From: Helicobacteraceae bacterium CG2_30_36_10
GTDB taxonomy: Bacteria > Campylobacterota > Campylobacteria > Campylobacterales > Sulfurimonadaceae
Direction: 5' to 3'
Assembly (NCBI GenBank): GCA_001873135.1
Contig: MNYP01000139.1
Span: 1-32,614, forward strand
Length of the DNA: 32,614 bases
In this document: in pieces, positions 1-10,745 of the stretch
Position numbering within the stretch: position 1 is the stretch's first letter
Layout: each line of letters begins with the position of its first letter
The notes under the pieces: generated by a model
Seen by the model: the letters and a program-made list of their open reading frames with translations, nothing else
What the model was told of the DNA's origin: nothing
The model's database searches: none
Made by a program: the position numbers and the translations under genes

Positions 1-31
1 TTGCAATGATAGCAACTTAAGAGGGGGATGG

Positions 32-2272
32 ATGATTAATTTTAAAATTGACGGTATCTCAGTAAAAGCAAAAAAAGGCGAGACTATCTTAACAGTAGCT
101 CGTAAAAATGATATTTATATACCTACCATGTGTTACATTGCAAAAACTACACCGTGTGCATCGTGTCGCATGTGTGTTGTAGAGGCCAAGGGAGTAGAAG
201 GTTTTGTACTCTCTTGTAATACTCCACCGATTGAGGGCTTGGAGATAATTACTAACACGCAAGAGTTGGAAAAAGAACGAACAAACATTATGAAACTTTA
301 TGATGTTAACCACCCTTTGGAGTGCGGTGTTTGTGATAAATCTGGAGAGTGTGATTTACAAAATAAAACATTAGAATTTGCTGTAAGTCAACAAAACTTC
401 AGTACTCGTGATCAGTATCGAAGTGTTGAGCATTGGGGACTTATCAATTATGACCCTGCCTTATGTATTATGTGTGAGAAATGTGTTCATGTATGTAATG
501 AGGTGATTGGAGATGATGCAATAGAAGTTAAGTTTGGCGGATACAGCTCTGTCATAATTCCTAAAAACAGTGACACGCTTGATTGTACTTTTTGTGGAGA
601 GTGTATAGCTGTTTGTCCGGTTGGTGCACTTGTAAGTTCAGATTTTCAGTATAGTGCAAATGCATGGGAACTTACGCGTATTCCTGCGACGTGTGCACAC
701 TGTTCGGGCGGTTGTTCACTAGAGTATGAAACAAGACATAGCGGTGTCAAGGGAGAAGAAGCTATATATAGAGTTAAAAATAATTTCGAATTTACATCTT
801 TATGTGGAGCCGGTCGTTTTGGCTTTGATTTTGAAAATTGTGCCCAAAAAGATGAGACTTCCTTTCATGCAGCCATAGAAGCTGTGAAAAATGCTAAAGC
901 CATCCGTTTTTCATCAATGATTACAAATGAAGAAGCGTATATTCTACAAGAGTTAAAAGAGAAGCTAGGGTTTAAACTTTTTAATGAAGATGCCAGAAAG
1001 CTTCAAGAATTTATGGCTTCATACAGCAGTGTAAGCGGCAAAAAGCACTACAGTGGATCTCTTGACGCAATCAAGCAAGCAGATGCTGTTATCGTTATTG
1101 GAACTAAAATCTCTACTGACAACCCTGCTGTTAGATATGCGATTACCACTGCAAGAAAACATAATGGAGCTAAGATAGTTTATGCGCACCCTATAGAAGA
1201 TCTGCTGCTTCAAAATACTGTAACACAGTTTTTGAAGTATGAAGTAGGCTCAGAAGAGGGAGTTATTGCTCTGCTTGCTAATGAAATTTTAAAAGATTCT
1301 GACTTGTCTGATGATGAAAAAGCTTTTTTTAATGAACTTGATTTAGGCTATCTTGCAGCCGAGAGTAATATAGGTGATGAAGAGATAGCGTTTATGTCAA
1401 ACTCTTTTTTAAGAGCAAAAAATCGTGTACTGGTAGTTGGAAACGATTTGATGGCACATAGTCGCTCTTGCAATATTGCTAAACTTGTTGCAATTATTGA
1501 AAAATATAGCACATTTTCAGTAGTGGTTGTTCCAAGCGAAGTGAATAGTTTGGGCGTATCTTTAATTAATACACTCGACATTGATGAAGATATTTCTAAC
1601 GTTGTTGGATATAATGCGAAGGGTTCATTTACAATATCTTCACTTGGTGAGGCTGACTTGAATGTGCCTGCTCTCAATCAGCAAGAGGGAACTTTTGTTA
1701 GTATAGATAATAGAGTTTTACCTACAAATGTCGCCTTAGGCTTTAAGGGCTATACTCTTGCTAATCTTGCCTTGGCATGTGGAATCAAGCATGAAACTAC
1801 CATTGAATGTACAAGTAAATTAGGTAGTGTTAATGGTTTTAAAGAGATTGAATTTGACTCTTTAGAAAATTATTTAACTGCTTATGGAGATGACGAACGT
1901 GGTTACCTTCTTGATGAAGTTGAATGCATAATGGATGGAAAATTAGAGTTTGTTGAAGATTTACCGGAATTTAACGGCACTATTATCTACCATTCTAACC
2001 CTGTTTTACAGTTTAATACTTATACTAGTAAAACAAAGCTCTTAGAAAAAGATGCATCGCTAAGAGGTTCAGCACAGTTTGCTACAGCGGCTAGAATTTC
2101 AGATGGTGATCAAATTGAAATATCTTTTGGATCAAGAACAATTCAAAGAGTATTTAAGCTAGATAGCACTCTTAAGGGTACTATAGCGCTGAACCCAACA
2201 TTTGATGATATGGTTGATGCTAGCAGATATAAATATGAAAAATCCAAAATAGTGAGAGTAGTACATGAGTAA
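32..2272 (+). CDS. nuoG: NADH-quinone oxidoreductase subunit G (first of two tandem paralogs)
   Basis: N-terminal 2Fe-2S ferredoxin-like motif (CYIAKTTPCASCRMC), DVNHPLECGVCDKSGECDLQN His/Cys motif, two 4Fe-4S motifs (CIMCEKCVHVC, CTFCGECIAVCPVGAL); followed by nuoH-N. Confidence 0.93.
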   Translation: MINFKIDGISVKAKKGETILTVARKNDIYIPTMCYIAKTTPCASCRMCVVEAKGVEGFVLSCNTPPIEGLEIITNTQELEKERTNIMKLYDVNHPLECGVCDKSGECDLQNKTLEFAVSQQNFSTRDQYRSVEHWGLINYDPALCIMCEKCVHVCNEVIGDDAIEVKFGGYSSVIIPKNSDTLDCTFCGECIAVCPVGALVSSDFQYSANAWELTRIPATCAHCSGGCSLEYETRHSGVKGEEAIYRVKNNFEFTSLCGAGRFGFDFENCAQKDETSFHAAIEAVKNAKAIRFSSMITNEEAYILQELKEKLGFKLFNEDARKLQEFMASYSSVSGKKHYSGSLDAIKQADAVIVIGTKISTDNPAVRYAITTARKHNGAKIVYAHPIEDLLLQNTVTQFLKYEVGSEEGVIALLANEILKDSDLSDDEKAFFNELDLGYLAAESNIGDEEIAFMSNSFLRAKNRVLVVGNDLMAHSRSCNIAKLVAIIEKYSTFSVVVVPSEVNSLGVSLINTLDIDEDISNVVGYNAKGSFTISSLGEADLNVPALNQQEGTFVSIDNRVLPTNVALGFKGYTLANLALACGIKHETTIECTSKLGSVNGFKEIEFDSLENYLTAYGDDERGYLLDEVECIMDGKLEFVEDLPEFNGTIIYHSNPVLQFNTYTSKTKLLEKDASLRGSAQFATAARISDGDQIEISFGSRTIQRVFKLDSTLKGTIALNPTFDDMVDASRYKYEKSKIVRVVHE
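1774..1784 (+). repeat. GGCATGTGGAA motif copy (in nuoG)
   Basis: Exact 11-mer. Confidence 0.85.
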
Positions 2273-4751
2273 AATTACTATAAATATTGACGGTAAAGAA
2301 GTTCAAACGCAAGAGGGTGAGTTTATTTTAAACGCAGCTCGTGCAAATGATATCTTTATTCCGGCTATATGTTATTTGACAAGGTGTAGTCCTACATTAG
2401 CATGTCGCATATGTCTCGTTGAAGCTGATGGTAAACAGGTCTATTCTTGTAATGCAAAAGCTAAAGACGGCATGAATATTACAACACAAACAAAAACTAT
2501 AGAGAGTGAAAGACGTGCAATCATGGAAGTATATGATGTAAATCATCCTCTTCAGTGCGGGGTATGTGACCAATCAGGCGAGTGTGAACTGCAAAATTAT
2601 ACTCTTGAAATGGGTGTAGATGCTCAGAGCTATGCTGTTAAAGATATAGATAGAAGCTCCAAAGATTGGGGACATCTGCATTACGATCCGGGGCTGTGTA
2701 TAGTTTGTGAAAGATGTGTAACTGTATGTAAAGATATGATTGGCGACAACTCTTTAAAAACAGTAGCCCGCGGTGGTGACCCACTAGATGATATCTATAA
2801 AGAGAGTATGCCAAAAGATGCCTATAGCATGTGGAATAAACTTAATAAATCAATTATTGGTTTAACTAGCGGCGAAGAGATGCTTGACTGTACAAGTTGT
2901 GGCGAGTGTGCCGCTGTTTGTCCAGTCGGTGCCTTGGTTGATACGCACTTTATGTATAAATCTAATGCTTGGGAATTAAAACAGATTCCTGCAACGTGCG
3001 GACACTGTTCTGCCGGATGTCAAATTATGTATGATGTAAAACATACCAGTGTGCAAAATCCTGAAGATAAAATTTACCGTGTTATGAACGAGTGGAACTA
3101 TGTATCTCTGTGTGGTGCAGGCCGTTACGGATTTGATTATGAAAATAGAGTGGCTGGCAAAGATGAAGCAGCATTTGCAAATGCTCTGGAAGCTTTTAAA
3201 AAAGCCGACACTATTGAATTTACTTCAACTATTACAAATGAAGAAGCATATTTATTACAAGCATTAAAAGAGAAAAATGGGTACAAGCTTATCAACAAAG
3301 AAGCAAAAGCTTTTCAAACATTCTTAAAAGATTATAGTGAAGTTAGCGGAACCTCTTTATACGGCAGTGATTTAAAAGCTGTTCATAACTCAAACTTTGT
3401 TATCTCCGTTGGAGCGGCACTTAAAAGTGATAACCCAAATGCACGATACGCACTCAATAACTCTATGACTGTAAATAAAGGTGCCGGTTTATACTTTCAC
3501 CCTGTAAGTGATCCTGTTATTGATGGAATGGGAAAAAGCATTATCAGTGTAAATCATGCACCCCTGCAAGAAGAGGCAGTTTTATATCTTATTTTAGATC
3601 TGTTTGCAGATAAAACTAAGCTTCCCGCAGCTGTTGCAAAATACTTAGCTTCATTTCATTCGCAAAAAACTGTAACAGTTGAAGAGACTATTAAAGAAGA
3701 AGTGATTGAAATAACTAAAGAGATGAAACTCAACTCTGAAACCGGTGAAGAAGAAGAGATTGAAGTAAAAAAATCTAAAATGGTTCCAAAGAAAATTTCT
3801 AAAGAAGTGCAAGTAGATGAAAACGCTCTTTTGAAAATAGTTGGAACTGATGCCAAATTTGAAGAAGAGTTAGAAAAAAACTTAAAGAAAAAAGATACTT
3901 TTGCTTTAATGGTTGGGCAAGATTTATATACTCATCCTCATTCTAAAAATATTGCTCGCTTAGTTGCACTCATAGAAAAATACAGCGACTTTAAGCTTAC
4001 AATGATTCCGCCTTTAACAAACTCATTAGGCGTAGCACTTATATGTGAACTTGATGAAGTGCGTGGAGAATATAGTGTTGGATACAACACAAGCGGAGAT
4101 TTTACTCTCTCAGCATTAGGTAATGGCGACTTAGATATGCCGGCAATTAATCAGCAAGAGGGGACATTAACCAGCATAAACAAGCGTGTTAATCCTACTA
4201 ATGCAGCACTTTCATACAATGGTTACGAACTCAATGATATTGCAAATGCATTGGGACTAAAAGCTGAAAATGTAGTTGAATATACTGTAAAACTACCTAT
4301 TGCAAAAGGCTTTAGGGCAGAAATATTTGACAACTTACCAAACTATTACAAGAATGACGGCACGGAAGTCAGAGGCTATGTTTTAGATAATATAGCCCTA
4401 AGTGTAAGTGGTGATGAAAACGTAGAAGCATTTAGTGAAGAGAAACTAGAAGGCACACTTATTTATCTTGCAAATCCGGTAAGACAATTCAGTGCATTCA
4501 CAAATAAAGCTACTAATCTTGATGAGATTAGCGGACTTTATATGAGTGAAGCTTATCTAAGTAAATCTGAATTGAATGAGGGGGATAGAGTGAAAGTTAA
4601 AAATGAATTTGGTGAAATAGTTCTTAGTATTGTTAGTGATAATAAAATCGCCGGTAACATAGCTATCTTACCAACGTTTGATTCTAAATTAAATTCAGGG
4701 GCTATGTTTAGTAATTATCGCTTTGCTACAGCTTCGATAGAAAGGGTGTAA
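2265..4751 (+). CDS. nuoG: NADH-quinone oxidoreductase subunit G-like (second tandem paralog, with charged insert)
   Basis: Same cluster architecture (ACRICLVE, NHPLQCGVCDQSGECELQN, CIVCERCVTVC, CTSCGECAAVCPVGAL); overlaps the upstream nuoG by 8 bp; KE-rich insert around 3665-3890. Confidence 0.9.
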   Translation: MSKITINIDGKEVQTQEGEFILNAARANDIFIPAICYLTRCSPTLACRICLVEADGKQVYSCNAKAKDGMNITTQTKTIESERRAIMEVYDVNHPLQCGVCDQSGECELQNYTLEMGVDAQSYAVKDIDRSSKDWGHLHYDPGLCIVCERCVTVCKDMIGDNSLKTVARGGDPLDDIYKESMPKDAYSMWNKLNKSIIGLTSGEEMLDCTSCGECAAVCPVGALVDTHFMYKSNAWELKQIPATCGHCSAGCQIMYDVKHTSVQNPEDKIYRVMNEWNYVSLCGAGRYGFDYENRVAGKDEAAFANALEAFKKADTIEFTSTITNEEAYLLQALKEKNGYKLINKEAKAFQTFLKDYSEVSGTSLYGSDLKAVHNSNFVISVGAALKSDNPNARYALNNSMTVNKGAGLYFHPVSDPVIDGMGKSIISVNHAPLQEEAVLYLILDLFADKTKLPAAVAKYLASFHSQKTVTVEETIKEEVIEITKEMKLNSETGEEEEIEVKKSKMVPKKISKEVQVDENALLKIVGTDAKFEEELEKNLKKKDTFALMVGQDLYTHPHSKNIARLVALIEKYSDFKLTMIPPLTNSLGVALICELDEVRGEYSVGYNTSGDFTLSALGNGDLDMPAINQQEGTLTSINKRVNPTNAALSYNGYELNDIANALGLKAENVVEYTVKLPIAKGFRAEIFDNLPNYYKNDGTEVRGYVLDNIALSVSGDENVEAFSEEKLEGTLIYLANPVRQFSAFTNKATNLDEISGLYMSEAYLSKSELNEGDRVKVKNEFGEIVLSIVSDNKIAGNIAILPTFDSKLNSGAMFSNYRFATASIERV
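2826..2836 (+). repeat. AGCATGTGGAA motif copy (in second nuoG)
   Basis: 10/11 match, core 9-mer exact. Confidence 0.8.
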
Positions 4752-4754
4752 TAT

Positions 4755-5744
4755 ATGGATACTGCATATTTAATAGAAACGGTTATAAAAGTCGTTGTTA
4801 TTTTACTTGTATTTTCTGCTTTAGCAGGAATTGGGACTTATTTTGAGAGAAAGATTCTCGCATTTATGCAACGCCGTTTAGGGCCGATGAATGTGGGACC
4901 TTATGGACTTTTGCAGGTTGCGGCAGATGGTATAAAGTTATTTACAAAAGAGGATATTATACCTACGAATGTTGTAGCGCCTATCTTTAAAATTGCACCG
5001 GTAATTACAGCGGCCACCGCTTTTATGGCAGCGGCTGCAATTCCTTTTTTACCTCAGTTCACTCTATTTGGATACACAGTCCATCCAATAGTTGCTGATA
5101 TCAATATTGGTATATTATATATACTAGGTATGATGGGTGTCGGTTTATATGGTCCGCTTCTTGGCGGTATGGCCTCTGCAAATAAGTTTTCACTCCTTTC
5201 AGCTGCCCGCGGGGCTGCTGTATTTATCTCTTATGAAGTTGTAACAGGTTTGTCAATTTTAGCACCGATTATGTTAGTGGGTTCATTATCTTTAGTAGAT
5301 TTTAATGAATATCAGGCTGGGGGTATCGGTAATTGGATTGTTTGGAGCCAACCTCTTGCTTTTGTTCTTTTTTGGATAGCAGCATTTGCTGAAACCGGCC
5401 GTACACCGTTTCATCTTATTGCAAATGATCATGAGATTATTGATGGATTTGGAACTGAGTACTCAGGTATGAGATGGGGTCTTTTCGCAATCGGTGAGTA
5501 TGCAAATATGTTTTTCCTCTCATTTGTGATTCCATTGCTCTTCTTAGGTGGATACGGGGATGGAACTCTTTTAGGTGCCCTAGGCTTGTTAGCTAAAATG
5601 GCATTTTTCTTCTTTTTCTTCTTATGGACAAGAGCTGCATGGCCGGATGTTAGACCCGATCAGTTGATGTGGTTATGTTGGAAAGTACTTATGCCACTGG
5701 CCGTGATTAATGTCGTAATCACTGGCTTTATTATGATGTTTTAA
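4755..5744 (+). CDS. nuoH: NADH-quinone oxidoreductase subunit H
   Basis: FERKILAFMQRRLGPMNVGPYGLLQ and AETGRTPFHLIANDHEIIDGFGTEYSGMRWG motifs. Confidence 0.97.
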   Translation: MDTAYLIETVIKVVVILLVFSALAGIGTYFERKILAFMQRRLGPMNVGPYGLLQVAADGIKLFTKEDIIPTNVVAPIFKIAPVITAATAFMAAAAIPFLPQFTLFGYTVHPIVADINIGILYILGMMGVGLYGPLLGGMASANKFSLLSAARGAAVFISYEVVTGLSILAPIMLVGSLSLVDFNEYQAGGIGNWIVWSQPLAFVLFWIAAFAETGRTPFHLIANDHEIIDGFGTEYSGMRWGLFAIGEYANMFFLSFVIPLLFLGGYGDGTLLGALGLLAKMAFFFFFFLWTRAAWPDVRPDQLMWLCWKVLMPLAVINVVITGFIMMF

Positions 5745-5754
5745 GGGGATATGA

Positions 5755-6369
5755 ATGAATAATGAGCAATTTAATAACAGAAATGTTAATGATAGCTACT
5801 ATTTAGTAGATATCAAAGATTATCCTACCGATGGTTGGGGTAAATTTAAGAGAGTAGTTAAGAGAACTTTTAGAGGTGAGCTTTTTGTCGGTCTATGGGT
5901 AGTTCTTCGTGAGATGATTAAGTTTGATATTCATACAATTCAGTATCCATTGGAGAAGATGCCGATTGGTCCACGTTATCGTGCTGTTCATGAGATGAAA
6001 AGATTATGGGAGTCCGACACTGAAAGATGTATCGGTTGTGGACTTTGCGAAAAGATTTGTATCTCTGACTGTATAAGAATGGACACGAAGATTGATGAAT
6101 ATTCTCGTAAAGAGGTTAGTCAATACACCATCAATCTAGGTAGATGTATTTTTTGTGGTTACTGTGCAGAGGTTTGCCCAGAACTGGCGATTACACACGG
6201 TGGTGAGTATGAAAATGCGAGCGAACAAAGAGAGCATTTCATACTATATGAAGATATGTTAACACCTATAGATACAATGAAGGCTGGCAAACAGTTGGAA
6301 TTTGAAGGTTTTGGTGCAATCACACCACATGAAGATGAGCGTATGAAAAAAACGCCTCTAGCGTATTAA
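5755..6369 (+). CDS. nuoI: NADH-quinone oxidoreductase subunit I (two 4Fe-4S)
   Basis: CIGCGLCEKIC and CIFCGYCAEVCPELAI; operon position. Confidence 0.96.
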   Translation: MNNEQFNNRNVNDSYYLVDIKDYPTDGWGKFKRVVKRTFRGELFVGLWVVLREMIKFDIHTIQYPLEKMPIGPRYRAVHEMKRLWESDTERCIGCGLCEKICISDCIRMDTKIDEYSRKEVSQYTINLGRCIFCGYCAEVCPELAITHGGEYENASEQREHFILYEDMLTPIDTMKAGKQLEFEGFGAITPHEDERMKKTPLAY

Positions 6370-6380
6370 GGAGTTAGGTT

Positions 6381-6956
6381 ATGTTTGAAGCGATAGCTTT
6401 TTATCTGTTTGCATTTTTAACAATATCGATGTTTTATATTACGGTCACAACATCTCAGGCATTGTATGCATTAGCAGCGTTAGCGGCAGGAATGATTTTT
6501 ATATCAGCATTTTTCTTTATTTTAGGTGCTGATTTTTTAGGTGCGATTCAAATCGTTGTATATTCGGGAGCAGTTATGGCTCTGTATGCCTTTGGTATGA
6601 TGTTTTTTGATACTACAAGAGATATAAAAGAGAAACAAGGCAATAGAGCCATTGTTTTTGGACTCAGCACAATAGCAGCTACTTTAGTAGTAGTTATCTT
6701 CGCTGCTCCTATGGTCTCAAATAACATTACAGCTCTCTACCCAATAATCGAGGGTGCCGGTAATACTCAGCAAGTAGGAATGGTTCTGTTTACTAAATAT
6801 TTAGTACCTTTTGAAGTTGCTGCGGTGATGCTGCTTGTTGCAATGATTGCAGGTATTGTACTAGCGGGCAAGAAAATGGATTTATCACTTACTCTCATGA
6901 GTGATGATGAAGTTATGAAATTGAAAAATGAACAAAATAAAAAGGTACTGTTATGA
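6381..6956 (+). CDS. nuoJ: NADH-quinone oxidoreductase subunit J
   Basis: Membrane protein with GADFLGAIQIVVYSGAVMALYAFGMM motif. Confidence 0.95.
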   Translation: MFEAIAFYLFAFLTISMFYITVTTSQALYALAALAAGMIFISAFFFILGADFLGAIQIVVYSGAVMALYAFGMMFFDTTRDIKEKQGNRAIVFGLSTIAATLVVVIFAAPMVSNNITALYPIIEGAGNTQQVGMVLFTKYLVPFEVAAVMLLVAMIAGIVLAGKKMDLSLTLMSDDEVMKLKNEQNKKVLL

Positions 6957-7261
6957 TGGAAATAGGACTCAATCACTATCTTGTGTTATCTACCATACTT
7001 TTTTCTATTGGTTTAGTAGGTGTTATCCGTCGTAAGAACCTTCTTATGCTTTTTTTTGCAACCGAGATTTTACTTAACTCTGTAAATATATCTTTTGCTG
7101 CGATTTCTCACTTTTATGGTGACTTAACAGGACAGATGTTTGCTTTTTTCGTAATAGCAATTGCTGCTTCAGAAGTTGCCGTAGGTCTTGGTCTACTAAT
7201 TGTTTGGCATAAACGTCATGGCAATATCGACCTAGAACAAATGTCAACGATGAGAGGATAA
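6953..7261 (+). CDS. nuoK: NADH-quinone oxidoreductase subunit K
   Basis: About 100 aa, LNHYLVLSTILFSIGLVGVIRRKNLLMLFFATEILLNSVNI. Confidence 0.96.
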   Translation: MMEIGLNHYLVLSTILFSIGLVGVIRRKNLLMLFFATEILLNSVNISFAAISHFYGDLTGQMFAFFVIAIAASEVAVGLGLLIVWHKRHGNIDLEQMSTMRG

Positions 7262-7265
7262 AAAA

Positions 7266-9191
7266 ATGGAACTATATTTATATATCGCACTATTTTCACC
7301 GCTTGTCGGTTCTTTATTTGCAGCTCTTTTTGCCGCATCTCCTAAGAGTTTAATCGCAGGCGTAGTTCCAAGTCTCTTACTCTTTACATCTTTTGTGGCA
7401 AGTACAATTCTTTTAGTAAATATTTTAAGTGGCGGAGATATTGTACATGTTGAGATGATGACATGGATAGCAACGGGTAATTTATACATACCTTTTGGAT
7501 TTGTAGTTGATCAGGTCTCTATCACAATGATGATGGTTGTAACGGTTGTTTCAACGGTTGTGCATGTTTACTCAATAGGCTATATGGACCACGATAAAAG
7601 TTTCAACAGATTTTTTGCATGGCTCTCTGCTTTTGTGTTTTCTATGATGATTCTTGTTATGAGCGATAACTTTGCAGGACTCTTTATCGGTTGGGAAGGT
7701 GTTGGTCTTTGTTCATGGGGGCTTATCGGTTTCTGGTATCACAAAGAGAGTGCGACTTGGGCAGCTAATGAGGCATTTATTATGAACCGTATTGCCGACC
7801 TTGGAATGTTAATTGGTATTTTCTTAGTATACTGGAACACAGGCACACTTCAGTATGACGAAGCTTTTGCAGTAATGCCGGCTTTAAATTCTGAAATACT
7901 GACATGGATGGGTATCTTCTTATTTGTGGGTGCTATGGGTAAATCTGCCCAGTTTCCGCTTCATACTTGGCTTGCAGATGCTATGGAAGGACCGACTCCG
8001 GTTTCAGCACTTATTCATGCTGCAACTATGGTTACTGCGGGTGTTTACCTTGTAGTTCGTGCAAATCCTTTGTATGATCTTATTCCACATGTCGGACTTT
8101 TCATTGCAAGTCTTGGTGCCTTTGTTGCACTATTCGCGGCGTCTATGGCTCTTGTGAACCGTGATATGAAAAGAATTATTGCATACTCGACTCTCTCTCA
8201 GTTAGGCTACATGTTTGTAGCCGCCGGTTTAGGAGCGTACTGGGTTGCACTCTTTCACCTCATGGCTCACGCATTCTTTAAAGCACTTCTGTTTCTTGGT
8301 GCTGGTAATGTTATGCATGCTATGCATGATGAACTTGATCCGTTTAAAATGGGGGGACTTAAAAAACCGCTCAAGTGGACATTTATTATGATGACTTTGG
8401 CTTCAGTGGCACTTGCAGGTATCTATCCTTTTGCTGGTTTCTTCTCTAAAGATTTAATTCTGGAAGTTTCGTTGATTGAACATCATTACATTATCTATTC
8501 AGTATTACTCTTTACCGCAGGTTTAACAGCCTTTTATTCATTTAGACTCGTGGCACTTATTTTCCACGGCGAAGAGAGATATAAACTCTTTGGTATAGAT
8601 CCTCATGAAGCCTACAAGTTTGTTCTTATTGCCATGAGCCCTTTGCTTATTCTAGCAATTATTGCCGGCTCATTCAAAATGACCTATTTCGAGATGGTAA
8701 CGGCAGTACTTCCTGCGACTCAGTACCATGTGCATAGTGTTGTAACTTACTGGATTATGACTATAGGGACACAACTGTTTGTTCTTTTAGCTATAGCCTT
8801 TGCCTATAAAAAATACGCAAATAACCGTATAACCGTTCCTAATGGTACATCAAAAATGGAAAACCGTTTATGTTACAAGATTTTAAGTAACCAGTACTAT
8901 ATTCCCTATGTGTATGAAGAGTATATCTCTAAACCATATAGAGAACTCTCAGAGGTATTCTGGAAGCATGTAGATATGAAAGTTGTAGATGCAAGTGTAG
9001 ACGGTATTGCAAATATTATTTATTCTACGGGTGAAAAAACAAGAACAATGCAGAGTGGTAATTTGTCAACTATGCTAAAATGGATGGTAGCAGGTACTGT
9101 TGCTTTATTGTCACTAGCTGTGGTTTTTGGACTTGCAGTTAGATATTCTGATGAAATTAAGTTAATTTTTTCAGGCTTAGGAGTTCAATAA
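7266..9191 (+). CDS. nuoL: NADH-quinone oxidoreductase subunit L
   Basis: GWEGVGLCSWGLIGFWY, KSAQFPLHTWLADAMEGPTPVSALIHAATMVTAGVYL. Confidence 0.97.
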   Translation: MELYLYIALFSPLVGSLFAALFAASPKSLIAGVVPSLLLFTSFVASTILLVNILSGGDIVHVEMMTWIATGNLYIPFGFVVDQVSITMMMVVTVVSTVVHVYSIGYMDHDKSFNRFFAWLSAFVFSMMILVMSDNFAGLFIGWEGVGLCSWGLIGFWYHKESATWAANEAFIMNRIADLGMLIGIFLVYWNTGTLQYDEAFAVMPALNSEILTWMGIFLFVGAMGKSAQFPLHTWLADAMEGPTPVSALIHAATMVTAGVYLVVRANPLYDLIPHVGLFIASLGAFVALFAASMALVNRDMKRIIAYSTLSQLGYMFVAAGLGAYWVALFHLMAHAFFKALLFLGAGNVMHAMHDELDPFKMGGLKKPLKWTFIMMTLASVALAGIYPFAGFFSKDLILEVSLIEHHYIIYSVLLFTAGLTAFYSFRLVALIFHGEERYKLFGIDPHEAYKFVLIAMSPLLILAIIAGSFKMTYFEMVTAVLPATQYHVHSVVTYWIMTIGTQLFVLLAIAFAYKKYANNRITVPNGTSKMENRLCYKILSNQYYIPYVYEEYISKPYRELSEVFWKHVDMKVVDASVDGIANIIYSTGEKTRTMQSGNLSTMLKWMVAGTVALLSLAVVFGLAVRYSDEIKLIFSGLGVQ

Positions 9192-10745
9192 ATGTTAGAC
9201 CATATTTTATCAATTTTAATTTTCTTTCCGGCACTAGCGGCAGTCCTTGGATTTGCAATTCAAAAAGATAGTATCCGTGCTTATGGTGTGGCAGTTGCTA
9301 CTGTTGAGTTCGCACTCTCTTTGTGGCTATGGTTCTCTTTTGATTCAGACGTATCTGGCATGCAATTTATGGAGCAGTTGCCTTTAGTTCCAGCATTTGG
9401 AATAAACTACATTTTAGGCGTAGATGGAATATCTTTGTTTATCATAATTATGGCAGCATTCTTTACGATGATAGGGATTGCCTCTTTAACCGATACTAAA
9501 GACGAAAAAAATATGATTATTACTTTGTTGTTTTTACAAATGACAATGGTAGGCGTATTTGTGGCTCTTGATGCGATAGTGTTTTATATATTTTGGGAAT
9601 TGTCTTTAGTACCGATGCTTTACATAATCGGTGCGTGGGGCGGTCCTTTAAGAGTATACGCTTCTGTAAAGTTTTTCTTATATACCTTTACCGGTTCTCT
9701 TGTTATGCTTGTAGGTATGCTATTTATGGCATACTTTTATTTTCAGGCAACAGGCACATGGAGTTTCGCAATTCTTGACTGGTACAGATTAATATTGCCG
9801 GAGTCATTTCAGCTTTGGTTGTTTGTGGCATTCTTTATCGGTTTTGCTATTAAAGTACCGATGTTTCCATTTCATACATGGTTGCCGTACGCTCACGGTC
9901 AAGCACCGACTATCGGTTCTGTAATCTTGGCGGCAATTCTTCTTAAAATGGGTACGTATGCCTTTATACGTTTTTCATTGCCCCTCTTCCCGGACGCATC
10001 AGTATTTTACATGTATCCGATAGCCGTGTTAGCAATCATTATGATTATATATACGGCGATGGTTGCTTATGCTCAAAAAGATATTAAACAACTTGTTGCC
10101 TACTCTTCAGTATCGCATATGGGTGTTATTATTCTTGGTACATTTGCTTTGAATGTAGAGGGTATTTCAGGCTCAGTTTTCTTAATGATAGCACACGGTA
10201 TTGTCTCAGGTGCTCTCTTCTTGCTTGTTGGGGTTATTTATGACAGACGCCATACGAAGATGATGAGTGAGTTTGGCGGCTTGGCACATGTTATGCCTAG
10301 ATACGCAACCATCTTTGCTATTATGATGATGGCTGCTGTGGGTATGCCTCTTATGATTAACTTTGTAGGTGAGTTTTTAAGTTTACTTGGATTTTATCAA
10401 CAGTCACATATCTTAACTTTGTTAGCAGGTATCGCTATTATTGTCGGTGCTATTTATATGTTAGCCGCATACAAAAAAATGTTTTTTGGCATAGTTACAA
10501 ATGAAGCCAACAGAAATCTTCCTGATGTAAATAAAAGAGAGCTTGTAGCTTTAATTCCATTGGTCATTATTACGATTTGGTTGGGTGTCTATCCTAAACC
10601 AATTTTAGAGCCAATTAACAACTCTGTAGAATCTATTGTGCAACTAATGCATGATAAATCTATTACAGAAGAAGCAAAATCTAGAATTCCTAATCTTGTT
10701 AAAGCTATAGAAATTACTAGAACTTCAGCGCAGGGGGCAAACTAA
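9192..10745 (+). CDS. nuoM: NADH-quinone oxidoreductase subunit M
   Basis: [58 protein letters not shown]. Confidence 0.97.
   Translation: MLDHILSILIFFPALAAVLGFAIQKDSIRAYGVAVATVEFALSLWLWFSFDSDVSGMQFMEQLPLVPAFGINYILGVDGISLFIIIMAAFFTMIGIASLTDTKDEKNMIITLLFLQMTMVGVFVALDAIVFYIFWELSLVPMLYIIGAWGGPLRVYASVKFFLYTFTGSLVMLVGMLFMAYFYFQATGTWSFAILDWYRLILPESFQLWLFVAFFIGFAIKVPMFPFHTWLPYAHGQAPTIGSVILAAILLKMGTYAFIRFSLPLFPDASVFYMYPIAVLAIIMIIYTAMVAYAQKDIKQLVAYSSVSHMGVIILGTFALNVEGISGSVFLMIAHGIVSGALFLLVGVIYDRRHTKMMSEFGGLAHVMPRYATIFAIMMMAAVGMPLMINFVGEFLSLLGFYQQSHILTLLAGIAIIVGAIYMLAAYKKMFFGIVTNEANRNLPDVNKRELVALIPLVIITIWLGVYPKPILEPINNSVESIVQLMHDKSITEEAKSRIPNLVKAIEITRTSAQGAN

Noticed and set aside
5703-5722. GTGATTA/TAATCAC inverted repeat at the 3' end of nuoH
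   Set aside because: Short, inside coding sequence, not followed by a T-run; likely chance.
9593-9778. 61-aa plus-strand ORF inside nuoM
   Set aside because: Fully inside a well-supported CDS in another frame; no family resemblance.
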